Assembly (NCBI GenBank): GCA_009809945.1
Contig: WTPW01000202.1
Span: forward strand, 476,548 to 540,547
From: Gigaspora margarita
Lineage: Eukaryota; Glomeromycota; Glomeromycetes; Diversisporales; Gigasporaceae
Direction: 5' to 3'
Length of the DNA: 64,000 bases
The translations under genes and the position numbers were made by a program. Positions 54,770 through 64,000 of this stretch are shown piece by piece; the first letter of the stretch is position 1, and every line of letters starts with the position of its first letter. A model generated the notes under the pieces. The model saw nothing but the letters and a program-made list of their open reading frames with translations, made no database searches and had not been told where the DNA came from.

Positions 54770-55186
54770 TTAGCAGTAGCCTGAGTTGTTGTTATATTGG
54801 GCATTGTATGATATGTTCGGATAGTTTTTGTAAAGTCTCTTTTTATACTTTTGTATTGCTATACAGCAGATTGCTATTGTTATGAAATAGATAAATATTA
54901 CTATAACTAGTGCTTGTAGCAGTGAATACGCTAAAGGGTACTTTGATATATCTCCTGAAGTGTTATCAGTATTTGTTGATGATACAATTGTTTCAATAGT
55001 GGTCATAGATTGATTATGCAAGAATGTTTTTAAGTATTTTTGGTCACATGTGAATACTTTTGAGTTTTCTTGTTCCTGTGTGAATACTTTTGAGTATATT
55101 TGGTCACGTGTGAATATATTTGAGTTTGTTCGAATATTTTTAATTATGTAATTTTCAAAGATTGGTTCCTGAATGGTGTAGTTCAT
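54770..55186 (-). CDS. Membrane protein with FTxDQ repeats
   Basis: 138 codons, starting MNYTIQEPIFENYIIK. Residues 20-60 contain three or four copies of an 11-residue unit (IFTRDQIYSK, VFTQEQENSK, VFTCDQKYLK) that is also visible as a 33-base DNA repeat at 55020-55140. A transmembrane segment follows (LLQALVIVIFIYFITIAICC, residues 89-108), then a basic segment (KYKKRLYKNY) and an Asn/Tyr-rich tail. The stop TAA touches the next ATG. Confidence 0.6.
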   Translation of the reverse strand: MNYTIQEPIFENYIIKNIRTNSNIFTRDQIYSKVFTQEQENSKVFTCDQKYLKTFLHNQSMTTIETIVSSTNTDNTSGDISKYPLAYSLLQALVIVIFIYFITIAICCIAIQKYKKRLYKNYPNISYNAQYNNNSGYC

Positions 55187-55236
55187 GTAACGTTATAATG
55201 GTAGGTTCTAAAAAGGATGTTGGGCGTTTTTCCTTT

Positions 55237-55755
55237 TTATTTATATCTTGGTAGTGCTTGTTGTTGGCTTTGGTTTAATTGCAATTGTTGGGCTAACGAT
55301 TGTAGAACAATTCCTTCTAAATTTATTGGTGTTGTGAATAGTGCTTGATTTCCTATTGGTCCTTGAGCGTGTCATTTGTTAGCTTGTTTCCTTTTTCTAA
55401 TTCTTCTGATGCAGATTCCTAATATTATGGCTATTGTAGATAATAAAGTTGCTATTGTCCCTAATATTTCTATTGCTAATATATTACTATTGTTGTTAGA
55501 GGTTTCTACAGATTGTATAGCAAGTATTGTAATTTTGGCATTAGTTTTTGTACTTGTGTTTGGAGCTTCTTGGACGTTTGGTATTGTAGATGTTGGTGTT
55601 GCAGATGTTGGCATTATTGGTAAAGATACGACTATTACGTCTGCTATGATTATGGTTCAATTTCTTTGTTGATATTGATATTGTTCTGAAGCTAAGATTA
55701 CTAATAATATAAAAGTTATTATTTGTATTATTAAGGCTATTTTTATGTTAATCAT
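55237..55755 (-). pseudogene. Signal-peptide type I membrane protein, two in-frame TGAs
   Basis: ATG at 55755 opens MINIKIALIIQIITFILLVI, a good signal peptide. TGA at 55659-55657 (QRN-TGA-TIII) interrupts. The outer part is Thr/Pro/Ser-rich (PTSATPTSTIPNV). A transmembrane segment (ILGTIATLLSTIAIILGICI) and a basic RRIRKRKQ follow. At TGA 55374-55372 the same frame goes on as HAQGPIGNQALFTTPINLEG and ends QQQALPRYK-TAA at 55239-55237, resembling the Gln-rich cytoplasmic tail of the gene at 54769. Both TGAs suit Trp. It is the first gene of the array and envelope-like in design. Confidence 0.6.
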
Positions 55756-57453
55756 TGAGAATTTTTGTTAGCGAAGTTGGATGCCTTTCTCTTTGTGTAA
55801 TTACTGTATTTAATTTTCTAGAATTATTGGCATTTGTATTATTTTAAAGAATAGATGTAAATGTAATTTTGTAGGGTGAAGGGTAACTGTATTACTTTTA
55901 GTTGGGTGCTTAGTTCTTTCTAAGAATAAATTTCAAGTTGATTATTATATGGTTTTGGAGTATACAGACCTGTTGTTTATGGTAAGTTCTTTGGTATGGA
56001 TTTGAGTTCATAGCTATTGTTTTATTGAGGATGGTGGATCCGCAGGTGCAATAATTTGTTAAGTGCTGTGATTATGGATTTGTAGGTAATTTTTCTTAGT
56101 TGGGCACCTTCTTTTAAATTTTTTTGCCTTTAATTCTTTTATATGGTTTATTGATTTATTTGGTTAATACTTTGGTTTCAATATACTTCCTTCTTTGAGA
56201 TAGCTATTCTCAAAGTTAGTTCACAAGAGTGCACGCTAGTTTACACTTGTTTCTTCGTTGAAACTTTAGTCCAGAAATTATATAATTAAATACATTTATT
56301 AACAGTTTATCGATAAGAAATAGTTTATATATAATAAATATAATTTACTTTATTTATAATATTTAATATACNATAGATAATACAGTTGAATAATAATAAT
56401 GTGTAATAATAGATAAGAATATACACTATATAGTTTAATATCATTTAAGATATATGTATACGTTGGTGCTAATATTCAAGGTTCTATAATATCGGTAATA
56501 GTTTTGTGGTATAAAGTTTTAATACAGTAATATAATTAACGATTTTATCGAATTTTGTAAAATTATTAATTTGTGAAAATATGTTTAAAATGTTAAAAAT
56601 GTCGCAAGAATAACTATATGTAAAAAAAGGTCAGGTTTAAATACATTGTTTTCGAATAATTAAATACATCACATTATTTCTAAATTTTTCTATTTATTTC
56701 GATCACATTATTAAAATAATAAAATAGTTTTCGTGTTTACGTGTTATTGTTAATATGTTATGCCAATTTCTGTACCAGCCAGATTTGGTAATATAGTTCA
56801 ATTATCGATTTTCAGTATTCGGTTTTCTTCATGGTTTAATTTGTCTGATTTTGGAAGATGATCTTCTAGGTAATTTTATGTGATACCCTGTACACACGAT
56901 TCAATACATTAGCCCTAATAATATATAATGTATTTACTTATACCCAAAACTAGATACTTCAAATTATCCTTTATTTCACAGATGTCATTATCCAGTTTAT
57001 GAATTAAGAGATAGAGCTACCAGTTTTGTCTAAACAACAAGTTATTAACTTGGTAGTAGTAGTTATCAACTTGGCATCGGTTGTTCAGTTCTTCTGAATA
57101 TTATAAATAGAAAAAAAAGTTTTTTTAAAAAAATGATCACATTTGAAAAAAAATAAAAATAAATCCAAAATATACTATTATTACCATTGTCATATAATTG
57201 ATTCTAATTAGAAGATTGTTGACTATATGATGGATCGTAAATACTATAGTGAAAAAAACCTATCATTTTCAATAGAACGCAATGAGTGATGAGTTCAGGA
57301 AACATTACAAGATCCATTATCATTACAAGATCTATTTCAAAAAAATAATAGTTGCTACAATTGTGTTTGTTTTAAAAAAGAATTTTTTTTATTATCAAAA
57401 AAAATTGCATTCAAAAAAATACAAAAAAGATTACTTATTTACTATTATCATTA
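55756..57453. other. Region upstream of the array; possible leader
   Basis: No gene is supported. In transcript sense the near end is G/C-poor, with AAGAAGGTGCCCAACTAAG at about 56095-56115, related to the GGCGCCCAAC words of the 50.3-50.6-kb repeat. Inverted words CTTTGAGA/TCTCAAAG occur near 56194-56217. From 56280 on the DNA is plain AT-rich; one N at 56372. No LTR was recognised. Confidence 0.45.
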
Positions 57454-57602
57454 GGGCAGTAACAGATATTATATAATACCCTGGGGGTCAAAAAAATTTT
57501 ATATTAGACTAATTATACAATTTGATTAGCTAATTGGTCTTATGTAAGGGGGAGGGGGTAGCTCTATAATAAAATAATATTATGTAATATCTGTCACAGC
57601 CC
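57454..57602. mobile_element. Tourist-like MITE, complete 149-bp copy
   Basis: GGGCAGTAACAGATATTATA and, inverted, GGGCTGTGACAGATATTACA, flanked by TTA (57451-57453 and 57603-57605). It is the intact reference for the split MITE at 1810-16594. Confidence 0.85.
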
Positions 57603-57605
57603 TTA

Positions 57606-58440
57606 TCATGTGGTCGATTCTGATCAGAAGATTATTGACCATATAATGGTGATCATGATTTTTTTTCTAAATACTATGACGAAACAAATCTATCATATTT
57701 GATAAAACACAATAAGTAACAGGTATGAGATATATTATGAGAAATATTATGAAAAGATGATGATTGTTGTATTTAAGCAGCTTGTCTTGATTGTGTTGTT
57801 CTTTTTTACTACTTATTCTCAAAAAAACTTCTTGAAAATTTTTGATAGCCTTAATTAATGAATTTGAATTACTATCATAAGTTTTATAATATTCAATATT
57901 ATCAGATTGTAAATTTTGTTAAGTGTTTGAAGTATTGTTAGGTAGTAAATTGTTTGAAATGTTGTCAGGTAGTAAATTGTTGGAAGTGTTATTAGGTAAA
58001 TTGTTAGAAATATTATTAGGTAAGTTGCCAGAAAGTGTATTATTGGAAGTGTGTTAGAAATTGTATTGTTAGAAATGTTATTATCCATTTTTAAAATTCC
58101 CAAAAATATATTTACTTTTTCAAATACCAAATCATAGATTTTTATATCTAAGAAAAATTATTAATATATAATTGTCTGGAGTGTAGCGACAAACTCATAC
58201 TTTTACAGCCTTTGATGACTAAAACTACGTTTTTGATACATTTTTAATAAAATATCAAAAATGTAGTTGTTGCATTTTCCAGATGTAATGCTGCGTACCT
58301 ATATTTGCACAGTTGTGCAACAACTACAGAAGTTTTTACACACTTTTTATACAGTACTATACTAAATACAGTTCTATACTAAAAAATTACAGGATGATAA
58401 GATCTTTGCAATTTTATTTTTTTATTTTTTTTCATATCTT
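57606..58440. other. AT-rich DNA with short internal repeats
   Basis: At 57905-58080 a degenerate tandem of TTGTTAGAAATGTTATTAGG-like units (about 25 bp) gives the hydrophobic minus frame 58130-57855, which is a repeat by-product. No gene. Confidence 0.5.
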
Positions 58441-58688
58441 TCTTTTTATTTTTTAGAACTGTCGCTGGAGCCGAACAATAATGGACATAGCACAGTAGTT
58501 ATTTTTTTTTTCTTTATTTTTTTTTTATTACAGTACTAACATTCTTTTTTTAGAACGAACAGAACGGAATGTACAGATGTAGCACAGTTAATTTTTTTTT
58601 ATATTATAGTTTATTCCAGTACTAACGTTCTTACATTCTTTTCTTTAGAACGAACATAATACAATTGGAACAGGCGAACATAGCATGG

Positions 58689-58726
<38 letters not shown>

Positions 58727-58800
58727 TATATTACAGTACTAACTTATAAATAAATTTTTTTATTTTTTAACACAAATCTATTTTTTTAGAGCTATCGCTA
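58441..58800. repeat. Degenerate tandem repeat, unit about 95 bp
   Basis: Three to four units share TTTAGAACGAAC, GTAGCACAG and CAGTACTAAC, separated by T-rich or TA-rich stretches (58700-58722 is a TA microsatellite). Confidence 0.6.
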
Positions 58801-58874
58801 AAGTCATCACTAGAGCCATCGTTGGAGCTGTAGTTGAAGCTGTAGTTGGAGCCTTAGAACTGTCTTGAAGTCAA

Positions 58875-59420
58875 GTGGATTTCTCGTTACTTTGGTGATT
58901 CAGTAGGTTTTTTTTCCATTAAGTTCTTTTGTATTTCATGAATTTTCTTTGTCATTTTTCTCATTTTTCTGTGGGCTCTTCATCGTTTTCAGTGGGTTCG
59001 TTCGGGGCTTTTCATTATTTTTTGTGGGTTCTTTCGGTAAACTTGTCATTTCTTGTTGTTAATCTTTGTGTTGTGTGGATTTCCTGTTACTTTGGTGATT
59101 CAGTAGGTTTTTTCCATTAAGATATTTCATATTTGTTGTATTTTCTTCGTCGTCTTTCTCATTTTTCTGTGGGCTCTTCGTCATTTTTAGTGGATTTGTT
59201 CAGGGCCCTTCGTCATTTTTTTTGTGGGTTCTTCCGGTAAATTCATCATTTCTTGGTGCTAATCTTCATCATTTTTTGGTAGATTCGATCAGAGTCCTTT
59301 GTCAGTTTTTAGTGCTTCTTTCAGTAAATTCACTGTTTTTCGGGATAAGTTCACTGTTTTTAGTGGGTTTTTTATTTGTCGTGTTTTTTCGTGAATTCTT
59401 TATCATTTCTTGCTAGTAGG
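58875..59420. repeat. 200-bp tandem repeat, about 2.7 units
   Basis: Units begin GTGGATTTCYYGTTACTTTG at 58875 and 59075, exactly 200 bases apart, and share TTTCTGTGGGCTCTTC and GTGGGTTCTT. A third, diverged unit starts near 59270. The plus-strand frames over it are by-products. Confidence 0.75.
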
Positions 59421-59983
59421 TTTTTTTTGTTCTTGGTCGAGTCATTTTTTATTCGTGTTCAACTTTATATTAACGTGTCTCTGCCTTAGTACGTCTTCAC
59501 ATTATTTTTTAGTTTTGCCTTTTTTGTCATCTTTGTCGATTTTCTCATTCTTGTTCCATTTTCTTGCAATTACTGTTCTTGTTTTTCTCATTTTGTTTTC
59601 CTTCTTGTATTGTTTGTCCCCTTTTCTTGTCGTGCCCATTCCGTTTTCTTAGTTCTAAAAAAAAATAATAAATTAATAAAAAAAACTGATTAAATTAAAT
59701 TAAAAAAGCTCCGATAAATTAAATAAATTAAAACCCCCTGATAAGTTAAATTAAATAAAAAAAAATAATGATAAATTTAATAAATTAAAAAAAATCCCCT
59801 CATAAAATTTAAAAAAATTAATTAACAAAAAAAATAAAAAAAAAATTGTTAAAAAAAAATAATACTATTATAATAATTTCGTTATAAAATTATATAAAAT
59901 AAATAATAATAATAATAATTTTGTTATAAATTTATAAATAAAAAAATAAAATAAAAAAATGAAAATAAAAAAAAAATTAAAAA
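59421..59983. other. T-rich then A-rich low-complexity DNA
   Basis: No gene. The A-rich part from 59660 runs into the assembly gap. Confidence 0.6.
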
Positions 59984-60909
59984 NNNNNNNNNNNNNNNNN
60001 NNNNNNNNNNNNNNNNNNNNNNNNNNNNNNNNNNNNNNNNNNNNNNNNNNNNNNNNNNNNNNNNNNNNNNNNNNNNNNNNNNNNNNNNNNNNNNNNNNNN
60101 NNNNNNNNNNNNNNNNNNNNNNNNNNNNNNNNNNNNNNNNNNNNNNNNNNNNNNNNNNNNNNNNNNNNNNNNNNNNNNNNNNNNNNNNNNNNNNNNNNNN
60201 NNNNNNNNNNNNNNNNNNNNNNNNNNNNNNNNNNNNNNNNNNNNNNNNNNNNNNNNNNNNNNNNNNNNNNNNNNNNNNNNNNNNNNNNNNNNNNNNNNNN
60301 NNNNNNNNNNNNNNNNNNNNNNNNNNNNNNNNNNNNNNNNNNNNNNNNNNNNNNNNNNNNNNNNNNNNNNNNNNNNNNNNNNNNNNNNNNNNNNNNNNNN
60401 NNNNNNNNNNNNNNNNNNNNNNNNNNNNNNNNNNNNNNNNNNNNNNNNNNNNNNNNNNNNNNNNNNNNNNNNNNNNNNNNNNNNNNNNNNNNNNNNNNNN
60501 NNNNNNNNNNNNNNNNNNNNNNNNNNNNNNNNNNNNNNNNNNNNNNNNNNNNNNNNNNNNNNNNNNNNNNNNNNNNNNNNNNNNNNNNNNNNNNNNNNNN
60601 NNNNNNNNNNNNNNNNNNNNNNNNNNNNNNNNNNNNNNNNNNNNNNNNNNNNNNNNNNNNNNNNNNNNNNNNNNNNNNNNNNNNNNNNNNNNNNNNNNNN
60701 NNNNNNNNNNNNNNNNNNNNNNNNNNNNNNNNNNNNNNNNNNNNNNNNNNNNNNNNNNNNNNNNNNNNNNNNNNNNNNNNNNNNNNNNNNNNNNNNNNNN
60801 NNNNNNNNNNNNNNNNNNNNNNNNNNNNNNNNNNNNNNNNNNNNNNNNNNNNNNNNNNNNNNNNNNNNNNNNNNNNNNNNNNNNNNNNNNNNNNNNNNNN
60901 NNNNNNNNN
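59984..60909. other. Assembly gap (run of N)
   Basis: 926 undetermined bases bounded by A-rich simple sequence. Frames crossing it are meaningless. Confidence 0.98.
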
Positions 60910-61830
60910 ATAAAAAAAAATAAATAAAAAAAATAAAAAATAAAAAATAAAAAACAAAATAAAAAATAAAATAAATAAAAAAATCGAAAATTAAAATAAA
61001 TAAAAATAAATAAAAAATAAAAAATAAAATAAATTAAAAATAAAAAAAAAATAAAAAATAAAAAAAATAAATAAAAAAAATAAAAAATAAAAAAAATTAA
61101 AATTAAAAAAAATTAATATAATAATTTAAATTTTAGTTTCAATTTTACAATATAAATTATAAATTTTAATTCTCCAGACTCATACCGGTTCTCAGTTCCT
61201 AGTAATATTAATCATTATATGGGGGGATATCAATAGTAAATTTTTTTAAAATTTTAAATTAAAATATCTTGAAAACTACCAAATCAAATTTAATAAATTT
61301 ATTTTTGTTTTAATTCTATAAATATAAAAAATTAAAATAAAAAATAATTTAATTAAATTTGCAATGAAAACTAATCAACTCTTTCTGCTGATCCTCAATT
61401 CCAAAAACGGTCTATAATTATATTATAAACAACATCGATAAAAATGTACTATCTTCTTAGACAATGATAGAACTTGTCTAAGATAAAATATACAAGCCAA
61501 AGATTAAGCAGGAGTTACTTAGAAACACTCCTTCAGAAAAGCCGCCACCTTCTAGATTTTTAGATAAATCTCCGTCATAGAAAATTTTTTGAAAAAATTT
61601 TTACAACTTTTTGGAAATACAAAACACCCTATAACGCAGATCACTAACTGATTACATAATTGATCAGTAAAAGTAAACAAACAAATATGTAGGCAAAAGC
61701 AACATATCAACAAATAACAACACGCGACACGTGGTAGTTAGAGGATCCCAAGTCTAGACCACAGATTCGGATAGGTTAATACAAAAATCATAATAATATA
61801 GGATAACCCATAGAACATTCTAGAAGAAAC
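60910..61830. other. A-rich low-complexity DNA and possible LINE 5' leader
   Basis: 60910-61125 is simple (A)nT repeat. 61140-61830 has no frame. The part from about 61440, which is richer in G+C (for example ACACGCGACACGTGG at 61719), may be the 5' untranslated region of the LINE that follows. Confidence 0.45.
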
Positions 61831-63430
61831 ATGAGTGCACTAGCAGTAAATAAAAACTTCTTCAAGAGAAAATACCCTCAAATGGCGAAGTTACTTTTAG
61901 AGCGCAACCAGGATATCCTTAAGAAAGACAAAAAAGTGGCATTATGGATAGGATTAATAAATAACCCAGGTCTAGTAATGGTTATAAGAAAAACTATAAA
62001 AAGTCACGACTATATCAGCTACAAGCAGTCAACAAATCAAGAAATATCAGAAGATGAATGAAAATTTATGGATTAAGATCTATCGAAGTTCGAAATACAA
62101 CTTAATAATAATAAGAAAAATCCTTCTTTACAAAAACACAAGGTAGATGATGATCGAACAAAGGTCACAATGGATCAGTCAGATACAAAAAGCGATAATA
62201 CAACTAAATCTGAACTAACCAAAGAGGTTTTAGAAACTTCATGCAAACAAGGTAGTACAAAAATGCAGAAACAGGAATTAGGAACAGCTTTATACAAAAG
62301 TAAAAAAATTATGTTAGATCAAGAATGTGGCACATTGGATTACGGAATGGAAGAAATCCTTGCAGGTGATGAGTCACAAAAACCTAATTTCTCACGAATG
62401 GAAAAGCCACATATAAAATTGAGAACAGCAAATGCATTTTACAAACAACAAAAGAGAACACTTGTAATATGGAAGAAATGTCTAACTCGACAATAGAGCA
62501 GAACCCTCAACTACTCCCAACTAAAAGAAAAACTGTTGACAGTACAGATATCCTAACAGAAACGGTGATGATATATAGAGGGGGACTCGACAACAAGAAG
62601 CATAAGAAACAAGAGAAACAAAACCAATAAAGTCGATATCTACGGTTCATCATGGGCACCAGCAAACTCAAAGTCCTTCTTTTTAAAAAAACAAAACATA
62701 CAGCAAAAAATATATAGCTTTACAGTCTGGGATATACCTATGGAGACACCAGCTTATATGATTAAAAAATGCCTCTCTTACTACGGCGAAGCATATATAG
62801 AAAAAATGAAATACTTAGGCAGAACCAAAGCGGCATTCATTAAAATCAATATCATAAATAACTCAAGGCTCTACGCACTCGGAAAAAGCTGGTCTGTGCA
62901 TCTAGAAAGTGGTAGAATGCTTAGAATTACCCCAGGAGAATTCGAAGATGAGATACTCAATGAAAGAAAGAATACAGAGCGTTAATTTGCAACTTACCAA
63001 AAACAGCCACAGAGAGTGCACTCCTCAGACAGCTTAAGTTAATTAAGGCTAAAGCAGTACATATCAGTATGAATAGCAATGGAAACCAGAGAAAAAGGGC
63101 CATAATCTACTTCGAGTCAAGAAACGACCTTGCTCAAGCTCTTAACAAAACGATATATTACTATAACACATGATTAGAGTGGATAGACAACCAATTCAGA
63201 AAAATAAGAAACCCCGCAATTTCTCACTCAAAAGATAGATGGAGAACAGAGAGACCCTGGAGAAACACCCTAATTACACACTCACAAGACAGAAAAGGCA
63301 AATATCCAAGTAGAAATGATGAAAAAGACCTCCAAAGAAAAACTGAAGAAAAAAAAAACAAGAGAAAACCTTCGCATCTCGAACCTTCAGTAAATCGATA
63401 CCCAAAACAGAAAGTGACATCCTAGAGAAA
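61831..63430 (+). pseudogene. LINE 2 ORF1 (RNA-binding), decayed
   Basis: It starts at ATG 61831 (MSALAVNKNFFKRKYPQMAK). In-frame TGA and TAA at 62059 and 62074 (EDE-TGA-KFMD-TAA-DLSKF) fit Trp and Gln. Further open parts are 62170-62496 and 62740-62985 (ETPAYMIKKCLSYYGEAYIE, TKAAFIKINIINNSRLYALG), an RRM-like alternation of strands and helices. After a frameshift at about 62990 come LPKTATESALLRQLKLIKAK and RAIIYFESRNDLAQALNKTI, a second RRM-like unit. The C-terminus is basic and polar (SHSKDRWRTERPW). Such two-RRM ORF1 proteins coat LINE RNA. The order and wording resemble LINEs I recall from Rhizophagus. Confidence 0.65.
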
Positions 63431-63489
63431 TTAATAGCTCATATGGACTGAATCGAATCGGAGAGGGAGGTAATGCCTCCAAATCAATC

Positions 63490-64000
63490 CTAACGGGCGC
63501 CCCAGTTGAATTAACTGCTGCTGGGAGTGAAGGGTCACTATAGCAACTCAAGGAAAAACTAGAGGAAATTAATAGGGATTTTTTGAAGTTAGGGTTTCAT
63601 AATATTAACGAACTTAGAGACAATATATATAAATTACAGGAATTAATAGACTTTGGATACCGGGAGAATTACGATATATTAGGATTGTCAGAGACCAACT
63701 TGAGGGACAAAGAGCTTTCTTACGACAAAATAGACCTTAAACACTACAAAATATATTGCACCCGCAAAGTAATTACAAAAAAGAAAGGCTCAGGGGTTGC
63801 AATTCTCATTCACAAAAATTGGCACAAGCACTTAGCAGAAGTTAGCACACCTGACACATACTTGCTAAAATGTGTCTTCTGCTTTAAAGGTATAAAATTC
63901 ATTATCTGGATCATTTATATGCCTCCTAATGATCCTGAAGCATAAAGAGAAATATAGCGAAGAATTGTTCTCGATCAATATAAAAAAAGTCTCAATACTA
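63490..64000 (+). pseudogene. LINE 2 ORF2, endonuclease N-terminus (cut by window end)
   Basis: The reading is open from about 63490 through one TAG (GSL-TAG-QLKEK) into 63583-63945: FLKLGFHNINELRDN, YDILGLSETNLRDKEL, KGSGVAILIHKNWHKHL and IIWIIYMPPNDPEA. This is the start of an exonuclease-endonuclease-phosphatase (APE-type) endonuclease, with SETN and MPPND motifs. TAA and TAG at 63943 and 63955 (DPEA-TAA-REI-TAG-RRIV) fit two Gln codons. The rest of ORF2 lies beyond the window. Confidence 0.75.

Larger units (their letters stand above)
36407..55755 (-). mobile_element. Large polycistronic reverse-transcribing element (decayed copy)
   Basis: All supported genes in these 19.4 kb lie on one strand and most abut or overlap, as on a polycistronic transcript. 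Recognised parts in transcript order: membrane proteins, CCHC gag-like protein, endonuclease IV, linker-RT-RNase H, IS1595/Merlin-type DDE transposase, zinc-knuckle protein, Nudix hydrolase. Three MITEs are inserted (53644-54298, 47386-47665, 42623-42770). No LTRs or terminal repeats were found by eye, so the ends given are those of the outermost genes. Whether it was a virus or a transposon is open. That all parts belong to one element rests on strand, spacing and shared decay. Confidence 0.7.

Noticed and set aside
36407..55755. A ciliate-like or all-stops-reassigned genetic code
   Set aside because: Clear gene ends use TAA and TAG right before ATGs, frameshifts and lost catalytic residues show decay, Gln is mostly CAA/CAG, and transitions explain every stop. 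UGA as Trp is kept only as an open question.
36069..57453. Long terminal repeats around the large element
   Set aside because: I compared 36.07-36.48 kb with 55.76-57.0 kb by eye and saw no shared stretch; true ends may lie elsewhere or be lost.
59959..60957. Long frames on both strands across 59959-60957
   Set aside because: They consist of undetermined bases.
1..64000. CRISPR arrays, rRNA genes, bacterial operons
   Set aside because: No regularly spaced identical repeats with unique spacers, no rRNA-like stretch, and the composition, introns and transposons are eukaryotic.

Overview
The window is eukaryotic, about 25 % G+C, and consists almost entirely of transposable elements and their debris. 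No ordinary host gene, rRNA, functional tRNA or CRISPR array is visible. Several broken proteins belong, as far as I can tell from memory, to families that are expanded in arbuscular mycorrhizal fungi (Glomeromycotina, Rhizophagus-like): two LINE clades, the MPKGWAL proteins, and a protein with an LGFLCFIREK-type segment. A mycorrhizal fungus is therefore the best guess for the host (about 0.75), inferred from family content only.

Layout. (1) 1810-16594 is a nest of insertions. A Tourist-like MITE with TAA target duplications holds a foldback palindrome (arms 1979-2858 and 14511-15595). The palindrome holds a minus-strand LINE, and the LINE holds a 4.0-kb hAT transposon (10212-14211, target duplication GCTTGAAT). 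A small MITE sits in the right arm and an 837-bp tRNA-headed SINE follows it. (2) 16.6-36.1 kb is AT-rich repeat desert with hAT-type MITEs bearing exact 8-bp target duplications, foldback elements, two GC-richer retroposons and four coding relics on the minus strand. (3) 36.4-55.8 kb is the main interest: a 19.4-kb array of at least 20 genes and gene remnants, all on the minus strand, usually touching or overlapping stop-to-start. (4) 55.8-64 kb holds low-complexity DNA, a 200-bp tandem repeat, an N gap (59984-60909) and the 5' end of a second LINE on the plus strand.

Reading the 19.4-kb array 5' to 3' on the minus strand: four membrane proteins; two small helical proteins; a gag-like protein with a CCHC knuckle; a basic linker with a repeated LKENKAP motif; an endonuclease IV (class II AP endonuclease) domain; a linker-RT-RNase H polyprotein; an IS1595/Merlin-type DDE transposase exactly where a retroviral integrase would lie; a multi-knuckle zinc protein; coiled-coil proteins; a small family of related helical proteins; two small membrane proteins; and a Nudix hydrolase. 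I know of no described element with this content. It looks like a large polycistronic, retrovirus- or pararetrovirus-like mobile element of a fungus.

The copy is decayed. It has frameshifts, MITE insertions, a changed RT catalytic box (YMAD) and a changed first acidic residue in the transposase. In-frame stops sit almost only where Gln, Trp or Arg is expected, so single C-to-T or G-to-A transitions explain them. The LINEs, the hAT and the other relics show the same pattern. All translations beyond the open frames were done by hand, and all family calls rest on motifs, not on searches.
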